Assembly: GCA_027307045.1 (NCBI GenBank)
Contig: DAHUXR010000017.1
Span: forward strand, 1-53,021
Source of the DNA: Acidobacteriaceae bacterium
GTDB lineage: Bacteria; Acidobacteriota; Terriglobia; Terriglobales; Acidobacteriaceae
DNA length: 53,021 nucleotides
Direction of reading: 5' to 3'
A model generated the notes under the pieces. It was given only the letters and a program-made list of their open reading frames with translations, did not search any database and had not been told where the DNA came from. The position numbers and the translations under genes are program-made. Of this stretch, positions 25,556 to 32,983 are shown one piece after another (positions within the stretch are counted from its first letter, which is position 1; the number at the start of each line of letters is the position of its first letter).

Positions 25556-26464
25556 ATGCCCTCTCTCACACTCCACCAAGGCAAGTCCATTCTTGATCCC
25601 CAAGAATTGGCGCGGGGGTTTGAGCAGCTCGGCTATATTACTGACCCGGCCCTGGCTACATCCATTTATCTGGCTGTAAGTCTGGCCAAGCCTCTCTTGC
25701 TGGAAGGCCACGCGGGGCTGGGCAAGACAGAAGTTGCAAAGACGCTGGCGGCGATGTTGGATACGCGGCTGATTCGGCTCCAGTGCTATGAGGGCCTCGA
25801 CGTCAACTCCGCCGTCTACGAGTGGAACTACCAGAAGCAATTGCTGGCCATCAAGATTAAAGAGCGGACGGGTCTTTCCGTCGAGGAAAAAGAGAAGCAC
25901 ATCTTCAGCCACGATTTTCTGATGGAGCGTCCGCTGCTGCAGGCGATCCAGGAAAAAGAGTTCTCGCCGGTGCTGTTGGTGGATGAGGTTGACCGCGCGG
26001 ACGAAGCGTTTGAGGCTTTCCTGCTGGAACTGCTCTCGGATTATCAGATCAGCATTCCGGAGCTGGGGACGGTGAAGGCGAAGCATGCGCCGCTGGTGAT
26101 CCTAACGTCAAACCGAAGCCGCGAGCTGGGTGACGCGCTGAAGCGTCGCTGCCTATACCACTGGATTGAGTATCCCTCTCTGGAAAAAGAGACGAAGATC
26201 GTTGCGGCGCGGCTGCCGGGAATTGCCGCCGAGTTTGAACGGCAGATTGTGGCGTTTGTGCAGTCCGTGCGGCGGTTGAATCTGGCGAAAGCGCCGGGAG
26301 TGGCGGAAACACTAGACTGGGCGCAAGCACTGGCGTCGCTGGGGAAGAACACAGTGGACCGCGAGTCGATAGAAGATACGCTGGGCTGTCTTTCCAAGTC
26401 TATGGAAGACACGGCCAAGATCAAGGCGGCAGGGATAGAAAAGATGCTGACGGAAGTTGGCTGA
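25556..26464 (+). CDS. coxD: MoxR-type AAA+ ATPase for Mo-Cu site maturation
   Basis: CoxD is the AAA+ ATPase needed to build the Mo-S-Cu centre of CO dehydrogenase. The 302-residue protein has Walker A GHAGLGKT at 51-58, Walker B with 'LLVDEVDRADEAF' near 140, sensor 'LTSNRSRELGDALKRRC' with the arginine finger region, and the MoxR lid. Its ATG at 25556 follows the coxG stop with no gap. The pairing with a von Willebrand factor A partner (coxE) is typical of MoxR systems. Confidence 0.93.
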   Translation: MPSLTLHQGKSILDPQELARGFEQLGYITDPALATSIYLAVSLAKPLLLEGHAGLGKTEVAKTLAAMLDTRLIRLQCYEGLDVNSAVYEWNYQKQLLAIKIKERTGLSVEEKEKHIFSHDFLMERPLLQAIQEKEFSPVLLVDEVDRADEAFEAFLLELLSDYQISIPELGTVKAKHAPLVILTSNRSRELGDALKRRCLYHWIEYPSLEKETKIVAARLPGIAAEFERQIVAFVQSVRRLNLAKAPGVAETLDWAQALASLGKNTVDRESIEDTLGCLSKSMEDTAKIKAAGIEKMLTEVG

Positions 26465-26467
26465 GCC

Positions 26468-27610
26468 ATGACAAGCCAAGAAGCGCCGGGTTTGGAACAG
26501 ACGATTGTCGAGTTCTGCCGGTTTGCGCGGGCGAACGGGATTGCAGCAGGAGTAAAGGAAAGCCTGGAAGCGGTGCGAGCCGCCAGCGCGGTTGGCATTG
26601 AGAACCGACAGAATTTGAAGTTTGCGCTGCGGGCCGTGATTTGTTCCACGAAGGCCGACTGGGACATTTTTGACGAAATCTTTGATGCGTTCTGGAGCGA
26701 GTCTGCGCAGCGTGCGAACTTGCTGAGTAGCAAGCGGAGGAAGAACGTGCGCGAACAGGAGTCGCAGCAGGAGAATGCCGAACTGGCGACACCGGTAGAG
26801 AACAGCTTGGCGCTGGCTGACGCTGAAGAAGGCAAAGCCGTGATGGGTGCGACTGTGCATGAGCGGCTGAAGAAAGCCGATTTCTCTGAGGTCAAGCAGG
26901 GCGATCTGGCCGAGCTGGAAAAGATTTCTTTGCGGCTATTGCAGCAGATGAGCCTGCGCCTGTCGCGCCGGATCAGAAGCCTGGCGGTGCGCGGCAGAGT
27001 CGATTTACGCCGGACGATCCGCCGAAGCATCGGCAGCGGCGGCGATCCCATTGATCTCAGCTTTCGCAAGCGAAAATTGCAGCCCTTGAAGCTGGTGATC
27101 GCACTTGATGTTAGCGGTTCCATGAATCCTTACAGCATTTTCTTTGTGCGGTTTGCCTATGCGCTGCAAAAATACTTCAAGCGTGTGGATACTTTTCTTT
27201 TCAGCACCCAACTCACGGAAATTACGTCAACTTTGCGCGCGCGGCAGCTGCGAGATGCTTTGGAAGCGCTAGCGGGACACGCCGCTGGATGGTCCGGAGG
27301 GACCAAGATTGGGCAATCGCTGCACCAGTTGACTCAACTAAGGGGAAGGCGGCTCTTTTCCCGCGACACGGTTTTCATGGTCCTGAGCGATGGTTGGGAG
27401 ACTGGTGATCCAGCGGTCCTTGCCGAAGAGCTCAGCGCTATCAGGCGGCGCGTGCGTAAACTGATCTGGCTGAATCCACTGCTGGGGATGGCAGACTACC
27501 AGCCCATCACACGTGGGATGAGCGCGGCGCTGCCTTACATTGATGTATTTGCACCGGCGCATAATCTTGAGAGTCTGTTGAATCTGGAGATGCATTTGAG
27601 CCGCGGCTGA
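26468..27610 (+). CDS. coxE: CoxE-like von Willebrand factor A domain protein
   Basis: Partner of the CoxD ATPase in CO dehydrogenase maturation. The 380-residue protein has a helical, charged N-terminal part with a low-complexity linker at ~75-125, then a vWA domain (~205-375). The metal-ion-dependent adhesion site begins D214-x-S216-x-S218 ('ALDVSGSMNPYS') and continues with a conserved Thr ('GGTKIGQSL') and Asp ('MVLSDGWETGD'). It starts 3 bp past coxD. Confidence 0.92.
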   Translation: MTSQEAPGLEQTIVEFCRFARANGIAAGVKESLEAVRAASAVGIENRQNLKFALRAVICSTKADWDIFDEIFDAFWSESAQRANLLSSKRRKNVREQESQQENAELATPVENSLALADAEEGKAVMGATVHERLKKADFSEVKQGDLAELEKISLRLLQQMSLRLSRRIRSLAVRGRVDLRRTIRRSIGSGGDPIDLSFRKRKLQPLKLVIALDVSGSMNPYSIFFVRFAYALQKYFKRVDTFLFSTQLTEITSTLRARQLRDALEALAGHAAGWSGGTKIGQSLHQLTQLRGRRLFSRDTVFMVLSDGWETGDPAVLAEELSAIRRRVRKLIWLNPLLGMADYQPITRGMSAALPYIDVFAPAHNLESLLNLEMHLSRG

Positions 27611-27661
27611 ACCGGCCAACTAGGCGTAGGATCGGCGTAGCAATGAATAGAGATACACGTC

Positions 27662-28639
27662 ATGATGTTTGATCAGTTCCTCAAAGAGACGGCAGAGTTA
27701 ATCGAAAATGGTGAATCATTCGTTACGGCGACAGTGGTGCGGGCACTGCCTCCCACTTCCGGCAAGCCGGGAGACAAGGCAATCATTCACGCGGACGGCA
27801 GAATATCAGGATGGATTGGGGGCGGCTGCGCGCAACCGGTGGTGGTGAAGGAGGCACTGAAAGCGCAGGCTGATGGACGTTCCAGGCTGGTGCGGATCAG
27901 CCCCTCTGACAGCAATCCTGAAGAGGGAATTGTGGACTACACGATGACGTGCCACAGCGGAGGAGCCTTGGACATATATCTTGAACCGGTAAGGCCCAAG
28001 CCCCAGATCATGATAATGGGCCGCTCGCCCGTGGCTCAGATTCTGGCGCGACTGGGGAGCACGATTGGGTACGGGGTTTCCATCGTGTGTTCTCAAGACA
28101 ACTGCACAGATACCACGGATATTGAAATGATTGTGACTGATGACTTCAAACTGCCAGCGGGAAAGATTACTGCGCAGACGTTTGTTGTGGTGTCAACGCA
28201 GGGTGAAGGCGACGAAGAAGCGCTGGAGCAAGCTGTGAACAGCGACGCAGTTTATGTCGCGTTTGTGGCTAGCAAGACGAAGGCCGCCAAGGTGATGGAA
28301 TTTCTGGAAGAGCGCGGCGTCAGCCCGGAAAAAGTCAGCCGCGTGCGTGCGCCTGCTGGATTGAATATCGGGGCGACGTCGCCAGAGGAAATTGCCGTGA
28401 GCATCCTAGCGGAGATTGTGCAGATACGAGCTAACGCGGCGAAGTCTGCCGCCAAGCCCGCACCCAATCCTGCTCTGAATGTGATACAGAGCGAGGCGAA
28501 AGATCCTATCTGCGGCATGATGGTGGAAAAAAGCAATGCAAAACATAAGTCCGAGTTTCAGGGAAAGACGTTTTACTTTTGCTGCGCCGGCTGCAAACAG
28601 AAGTTTCAGCAGTCGCCGGAACACTATCTGGCCGGATAG
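27662..28639 (+). CDS. coxF: XdhC/CoxF-type maturation protein with C-terminal YHS domain
   Basis: A 325-residue protein. Residues ~10-105 are the XdhC/CoxI N-terminal domain ('SGWIGGGCAQPVVVKEAL', 'MTCHSGGALDIYLEP' with its cysteines). Residues ~110-255 are the Rossmann-like XdhC_C domain ('PQIMIMGRSPVAQILARLG', 'VRAPAGLNIGATSPEEIA'). After an Ala/Pro linker comes a YHS domain at ~281-325: DPICGMMVEK, then 'GKTFYFCCAGCKQKF' and 'PEHYL'. YHS domains occur in copper ATPases and other heavy-metal proteins. A metal-binding tail on a Mo-cofactor protein, next to an enzyme that needs copper beside molybdenum, suggests a role in copper loading; this is inference. It follows coxE by 51 bp with a second ATG at 27665. 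Confidence 0.88.
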   Translation: MMFDQFLKETAELIENGESFVTATVVRALPPTSGKPGDKAIIHADGRISGWIGGGCAQPVVVKEALKAQADGRSRLVRISPSDSNPEEGIVDYTMTCHSGGALDIYLEPVRPKPQIMIMGRSPVAQILARLGSTIGYGVSIVCSQDNCTDTTDIEMIVTDDFKLPAGKITAQTFVVVSTQGEGDEEALEQAVNSDAVYVAFVASKTKAAKVMEFLEERGVSPEKVSRVRAPAGLNIGATSPEEIAVSILAEIVQIRANAAKSAAKPAPNPALNVIQSEAKDPICGMMVEKSNAKHKSEFQGKTFYFCCAGCKQKFQQSPEHYLAG

Positions 28640-28878
28640 AGACGCTGTTTGCAAGACGTCCAAGAACGAACGGATCCGAAGCTACTGTTTCATTGAGACC
28701 GCAGAGATTTATCCACAAATGGAAGCGGCCTTCCATCTTTATGCATCCGAATCGTACCGTTTCATCCCCTTGAGTCGCTCTGACATCACATTAGTAACCA
28801 TCTTCCGAGCTTCTAAGTGTTTTTTAATATGTTGGTGACAGTGACTTGGGATAACGTATCGGGCAAAGAGGTGTAAGA

Positions 28879-29298
28879 ATGAACGATGCCCTTCCGGGTG
28901 CAATTTCGAGCCGCTTGAAAGAGATTTCAAGCGAATTGAGAAAGATAGATCTGGCTTTGAAAGTGGAACCAGCCCCAGAACTGGCGCTTCTGCAGGAATT
29001 TCGCCAAGTTCTTGACAATGCGCGCCTCACGGCGTGGACAGTGAGTGAAGTGCTCAGCGCAGTGGAGGCACAAAAGGACCCTGTGAAGGTCTTGTCTTTT
29101 GTGGCTGCGGAGCGCCTGCGCCGCTCAAACCAGATGTTGAAAGACCTCAGTACCGATATTGATCGTCAAGGCGTGACCTGGCAGACGAATGGGATTCAAT
29201 CCCTGTTTGAAACGGTGAATTCGCTCCAAGTGCAGCTCCGCAAGTTGGTGGAAGAGCATCGAGGGCGTTTCGAAAGAGTCGGCGATAGAACTAGATAA
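28879..29298 (+). CDS. Small helical protein of unknown function
   Basis: A 139-residue soluble, almost wholly helical protein with heptad-like stretches ('SSRLKEISSELRKIDLALK', 'NSLQVQLRKLVEEHRGRFER'). No cysteines, signal peptide or membrane segment. AGAGGTG stands just before the ATG. About 240 bp without features separate it from coxF. I do not recognise a family; a coiled-coil adaptor is plausible. Confidence 0.65.
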   Translation: MNDALPGAISSRLKEISSELRKIDLALKVEPAPELALLQEFRQVLDNARLTAWTVSEVLSAVEAQKDPVKVLSFVAAERLRRSNQMLKDLSTDIDRQGVTWQTNGIQSLFETVNSLQVQLRKLVEEHRGRFERVGDRTR

Positions 29299-29346
29299 GC
29301 CTAACAAAATCAATAATCTACAAGACCGCAAGATTTTCTTCCAAAA

Positions 29347-29364
29347 TAACTAAAGAATTAGTTA
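29347..29364. promoter_or_regulatory. Candidate BlaI operator, site 1 (upstream of blaI)
   Basis: Perfect inverted repeat TAACTAA-AGAA-TTAGTTA. It lies 73 bp before the blaI start. Its central 16 bp match the site at 31244-31259 in 14 positions. BlaI/MecI regulators bind 2-fold sites of this size at their own promoters. Confidence 0.6.
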
Positions 29365-29437
29365 CTATTTCCATTAATCTGCGTCTATATATACATAGGA
29401 AATCTCTCAGGGACGTTTTAAGGAGCAAAGGAGAGCC

Positions 29438-29824
29438 GTGCCGCCAAAGAAATCGCCAACGTTGACAGAAGCTGAACTCCGGCTTATGGAGGTTTTATGG
29501 CAAACGGGGCCGGTGACTGTTCACCAAGTGCTGGAGGCATTGCCGGAAAAATTTCCCCTGGCATATAACTCCGTACTCACGACGATCCGTATTCTGGAAA
29601 AAAAGGGCTATGTGCAGCACGTGAAAGAAGGTCGCGCCCACGTCTACGCGCCTTTGCTGGGCAAGCAGGAAGCCACGCGTTTTGAGATCAAGAATCTGGT
29701 CGGGCGCTTCTTTAAGGATTCCCACGAGCTGCTCGTACTCAACATTCTCGAAGACAAAAGCATCAATGCGGACGAACTCAAGCGTCTGGGCCAGCTACTG
29801 CAAGAACACAGGGGGAAGCCATGA
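29438..29824 (+). CDS. blaI: BlaI/MecI/CopY-family transcriptional regulator
   Basis: A 128-residue repressor. The N-terminal winged helix-turn-helix ('LTEAELRLMEVLWQTGPVTV', 'YNSVLTTIRILEKKGYVQH') is followed by the helical dimer region ('VLNILEDKSINADELKRLGQLL'). In the known systems the partner M56 protease triggers cleavage of BlaI, releasing the promoter. The start is GTG at 29438 behind AAAGGAGAG. It overlaps the M56 gene by four bases (ATGA), a standard blaI-blaR arrangement. No beta-lactamase is nearby. The symbol names the family, not a proven resistance role. Confidence 0.92.
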   Translation: MPPKKSPTLTEAELRLMEVLWQTGPVTVHQVLEALPEKFPLAYNSVLTTIRILEKKGYVQHVKEGRAHVYAPLLGKQEATRFEIKNLVGRFFKDSHELLVLNILEDKSINADELKRLGQLLQEHRGKP

Positions 29825-31194
29825 TGGTTGACTTTAATGGCATGGCGACCGCAGTATCACAGCGCTTATTGTTTAGCGCAGTTGGCGGGACCCTGCTCGC
29901 CGCTGCCGTCTGGGCTTTGCTGCAGCTTTTTCCCAAAAGAGATTCACGGACGAACTTTGTCATTTGGTTTTCAACCTTGCTGGCGACGGCCCTGTTGCCG
30001 GTGTTGAGTTTTTATCTTGAGCAGAGACCTGCCGCGCCAAGTGAGACGCCCGCGGTGTTCACGGTTTCAACTTCGTTTGCTTCCTACCTGTTCTTTGGAT
30101 GGGTGGCGATTGCTTTGGCAGGTTTGGCGCGCGTGGTTCTTGCGACATTCCAGCTGCGCCGGTTGCGGTCTAATGCAGCGCCGGTGGCGATGGAGTTGCT
30201 GCCTGCGGATATACGCTCTTTGATTGATGACGCCCAGAAATCGCGCGCGGTTTCCGTGCTTGTTTCAGAGCGGTTGGAAGTTCCAACGGCAATCGGCTTC
30301 CGTAAAGCTGCAGTGATATTCCCGGCATGGATGCTGGAGAACACCCCGGCGGAGGAGTTGAAATACATTCTTTTGCATGAACTGGCGCACCTTCGTCGTC
30401 GCGACGATTGGACGAACCTGGCACAAAAGATTTTAAAAGCATTGTTGTTCTTCCTTCCCAGCGTGTGGTGGATTGAGCGCAGGCTTTCACTCGACCGCGA
30501 AATGGCTTGCGACGACGCTGTTCTGGTGCATTCCGGCACACCAGCCGGGTATGCGGAATGCCTGGCGCACGTCGCTGAAAGAAGTTTTCTGCGAAGGCAA
30601 ATTGCGCTTGCACAGGCTGCTGTGGGCCGTGTTCGCCAATTGACGGAGCGCGTTACCAGAATTTTGGATCCTGAGCGCCCCCGGGCAACGCAATTGTGGA
30701 AGCCGGCGGTGCCGGTGGTAATGGTTGTTGCGCTGCTGTGCGCCGTTCCAGCTTCATTCACGCCGGAACTGATCGGATTTGCCGATGAAGCACCGGCAGC
30801 GAGAGCCCAAGCGAGTAGCCAGCAGAAAATAAAGATTGCTCCGATCCCTGCCGCCAAGAGTAGCGCCGAGGGTCCAGAAGTCCATATTGTGCCGGCAAGT
30901 TTGAAGACCGATAGTGAAGTGATCGCCCCAACAAAAGCGAAAGCGGCGCTCGCGCCCAAGAACAATATTCGGCATGCGCGACGGAGCATTCGTCCACGGA
31001 AGGCCCAACCGCTGATGATGATGGCGAAAAATCAATTACCAGTGCCGGAGCAATATGTAACGGTACGTGAAGACATGTTTTTTGTAGTCACGGAACGTAC
31101 CGCTTCAGGTGCGCAGCAAAGCTGGCAGGTGCACATGTGGCAGGTGAGCTTGCAGCCGCAATCCAAGGTCGTATCCAAACCCCAAAAGATTTAG
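29821..31194 (+). CDS. M56-family (BlaR1-type) membrane metalloprotease
   Basis: A 457-residue membrane protease. Three or four hydrophobic segments surround a cytosolic zinc domain with HELAH at 186-190 and the third ligand E227 in 'DREMACDDAVL'. A last membrane segment is near residue 300 ('VPVVMVVALLCAVP'), then a ~150-residue Ala/Lys/Pro-rich extracytoplasmic tail. Unlike staphylococcal BlaR1 it has no penicillin-binding sensor domain, so the signal is not obviously a beta-lactam. It is translationally coupled to blaI and probably cuts it. The C-terminal tail may sense envelope damage; this is inference. Confidence 0.9.
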   Translation: MMVDFNGMATAVSQRLLFSAVGGTLLAAAVWALLQLFPKRDSRTNFVIWFSTLLATALLPVLSFYLEQRPAAPSETPAVFTVSTSFASYLFFGWVAIALAGLARVVLATFQLRRLRSNAAPVAMELLPADIRSLIDDAQKSRAVSVLVSERLEVPTAIGFRKAAVIFPAWMLENTPAEELKYILLHELAHLRRRDDWTNLAQKILKALLFFLPSVWWIERRLSLDREMACDDAVLVHSGTPAGYAECLAHVAERSFLRRQIALAQAAVGRVRQLTERVTRILDPERPRATQLWKPAVPVVMVVALLCAVPASFTPELIGFADEAPAARAQASSQQKIKIAPIPAAKSSAEGPEVHIVPASLKTDSEVIAPTKAKAALAPKNNIRHARRSIRPRKAQPLMMMAKNQLPVPEQYVTVREDMFFVVTERTASGAQQSWQVHMWQVSLQPQSKVVSKPQKI

Positions 31195-31209
31195 AGGATT
31201 TTTTATGGC

Positions 31210-31240
31210 GCCGGAGGCGGCAAGTTGAGCTTCGGCTTTT
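31210..31240 (+). terminator. Candidate terminator of blaI-M56
   Basis: GCCGGAG (31210-31216) pairs with CTTCGGC (31230-31236), with one G-U pair and a 13-base loop, followed by TTTT. It lies 16 bp after the M56 stop and directly before the second BlaI-type palindrome, so the protease gene downstream probably has its own promoter. Confidence 0.5.
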
Positions 31241-31243
31241 AAA

Positions 31244-31259
31244 AACTAAATAACTAGTT
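31244..31259. promoter_or_regulatory. Candidate BlaI operator, site 2 (upstream of htrA-like gene)
   Basis: AACTAAATAACTAGTT, arms AACTA/TAGTT. It is identical in 14 of 16 positions to 29348-29363. It lies 46 bp before the chosen start of the HtrA-type protease gene. Confidence 0.6.
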
Positions 31260-31305
31260 GTAGAGATCATCTTGAAATCAAAATTACATGGAGAAAAGAA
31301 ACAAA

Positions 31306-32859
31306 ATGAAAACGCCAATGCAGCAATGGAAGTCTCTCCTGAAAGGCAAGACGCTGGCAGCAGTTCTGATGCTAGCTCTCACCGCGAGCTTTGGAGGGTA
31401 TGAATTTCTTAAACCCGCGCCGGCAAACGCTGCCAGTGTAGCGCCCGCCGCCGTGGCCCTTGACGACAACAGCATAAGCGCGATTTCCGCGCTTGATCAC
31501 GCCATGGAAACCCTTGCGGCGCACGTGACGCCCGCAGTGGTTAACGTGACCGTAACTTCACGGGTAAAGCAACAGCAGCTCTCAGGCCAGGACCAGGACG
31601 AGATCCAACGGTTTTTTGGGCCGTTTGGCCTTGGCCCACAAGGCCCGCAGGGGCGCCAACGCCCACGCGTGGAGCACGGACTTGGTAGCGGAATCATTAT
31701 TTCGCCCGATGGCTACATCGTGACCAACAATCACGTCATCGACGGCGCAACTGACATTCGCGTTACGCTGAATGACCGCCGCGTGCTGCCGGCAAAATTG
31801 ATTGGCGCCGATCCCATGACGGACCTGGCGGTAATCAAAGTGAGCGGCAGCGGTTTCCCCAGCCTGCCGTGGGGCGACTCAACCGCGCTCAAGCCCGGGC
31901 AGACAGTGCTGGCCTTCGGCAATCCGTTTAACTTCCGCTTTACCGTGACTCGCGGCATCGTGAGCGCGTTGAACCGTCCAAACCCTTATAGTGACGATGC
32001 GCGCAAGCCAGGGGAATTCATCCAGACCGACGCAGCCATCAATCCTGGTAATTCCGGCGGACCGCTGGTGAACGCGCACGGTGAAGTCATCGGCATCAAC
32101 ACGTTCCTGATTTCTCCTTCGGGCAGCTTTGCCGGGATGGGCTTTGCCATCCCCACGCAGATTGCGCGACCAGTAGTTGACACACTGCTGAAAGACGGCA
32201 AAATCGAGCATGCGCGAATCGGCGTAGGCATCAATGACGTGACTCCGGAAAACGCGAGCTTCTTCCATCTGGATAACGCCAGTGGAGCACTGGTCAGCCA
32301 GGTTGAACCGGATTCTCCCGGCGCAAAAGCAGGCTTGAAAGTCGGCGACGTAATCACTGAACTCAACGGCAAGAAGATGGACAACGCAGGCCAGCTTCAG
32401 GCCGCTATCAGCGGGCAGCGTCCCGGAAACAAAGTGACGCTGCAGGTATTGCGCGACGGCAAGAGCCTCAATCTGCCAGTAACTCTGGAAAGCATCAATG
32501 CCAAATCCGACGAAACGGCCTCCAACTCCGGCGAAAACCATGGCAAAGCGCGCTGGGGCGTAGCGCTGCAAAACCTGAATGCTGACATGCGTGACCAGTT
32601 GCAACTCCCCTCGAACGTGAAGGGTGTTGTAGTAGCTGACGTTCAGCCCGGAAGCCCGGCGGACATTGCCGGCATTTCCCGCGGCGACGTGATCCTTGAA
32701 GTCAACCGCAAGCCGGTGCAGACTGCCGAAGACGTAAAGCGCGAACTGGGCAACGTTCCCGCCGGCAAAGACGCGATGGTGCTGGTCTGGGCCAACGGCG
32801 GCAGTTCCTTCCGAGTGATGCACGCGGCTGAGTCCGGCTCTGGCCAAAACGGCGATTAA
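31306..32859 (+). CDS. Exported HtrA/DegP-type serine protease with two PDZ domains
   Basis: Periplasmic quality-control protease of the Do family. The 517-residue protein has an N-terminal signal/anchor, the trypsin-fold domain with catalytic H143 (NNHVIDG), D173 (MTDLAVIK) and S250 (GNSGGPL), and two PDZ domains at ~300-385 and ~415-505. The ATG at 31306 follows GGAGA with an 11-base gap; an in-frame ATG at 31288 overlaps that ribosome site and is less likely. The palindrome upstream suggests BlaI control, so loss of the repressor would raise both the sensor pair and this protease. A strong terminator follows. Confidence 0.93.
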   Translation: MKTPMQQWKSLLKGKTLAAVLMLALTASFGGYEFLKPAPANAASVAPAAVALDDNSISAISALDHAMETLAAHVTPAVVNVTVTSRVKQQQLSGQDQDEIQRFFGPFGLGPQGPQGRQRPRVEHGLGSGIIISPDGYIVTNNHVIDGATDIRVTLNDRRVLPAKLIGADPMTDLAVIKVSGSGFPSLPWGDSTALKPGQTVLAFGNPFNFRFTVTRGIVSALNRPNPYSDDARKPGEFIQTDAAINPGNSGGPLVNAHGEVIGINTFLISPSGSFAGMGFAIPTQIARPVVDTLLKDGKIEHARIGVGINDVTPENASFFHLDNASGALVSQVEPDSPGAKAGLKVGDVITELNGKKMDNAGQLQAAISGQRPGNKVTLQVLRDGKSLNLPVTLESINAKSDETASNSGENHGKARWGVALQNLNADMRDQLQLPSNVKGVVVADVQPGSPADIAGISRGDVILEVNRKPVQTAEDVKRELGNVPAGKDAMVLVWANGGSSFRVMHAAESGSGQNGD

Positions 32860-32878
32860 ACTCTTAACCTTAACCAAG

Positions 32879-32913
32879 AAGCGCACCCCTACTTTAGAAA
32901 GGGTGCGCTTTTT
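32879..32913 (+). terminator. Rho-independent terminator after the htrA-like gene
   Basis: AAGCGCACCC pairs with GGGTGCGCTT around a 12-base loop; the stem runs straight into TTTTT. It lies 20 bp after the stop. The convergent cus operon ends at 32984. Confidence 0.85.
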
Positions 32914-32983
32914 CTTGCCACGGTCTTAGATAGTCCCAATGGGGATGTCCGCATCACGCGCGACTCGCCATTCCCGGATTAAT

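Noticed and set aside
29438..31194. BlaI-M56 as a beta-lactam resistance locus.
   Set aside because: There is no beta-lactamase or penicillin-binding protein gene nearby, and the M56 protein lacks the penicillin-binding sensor domain.
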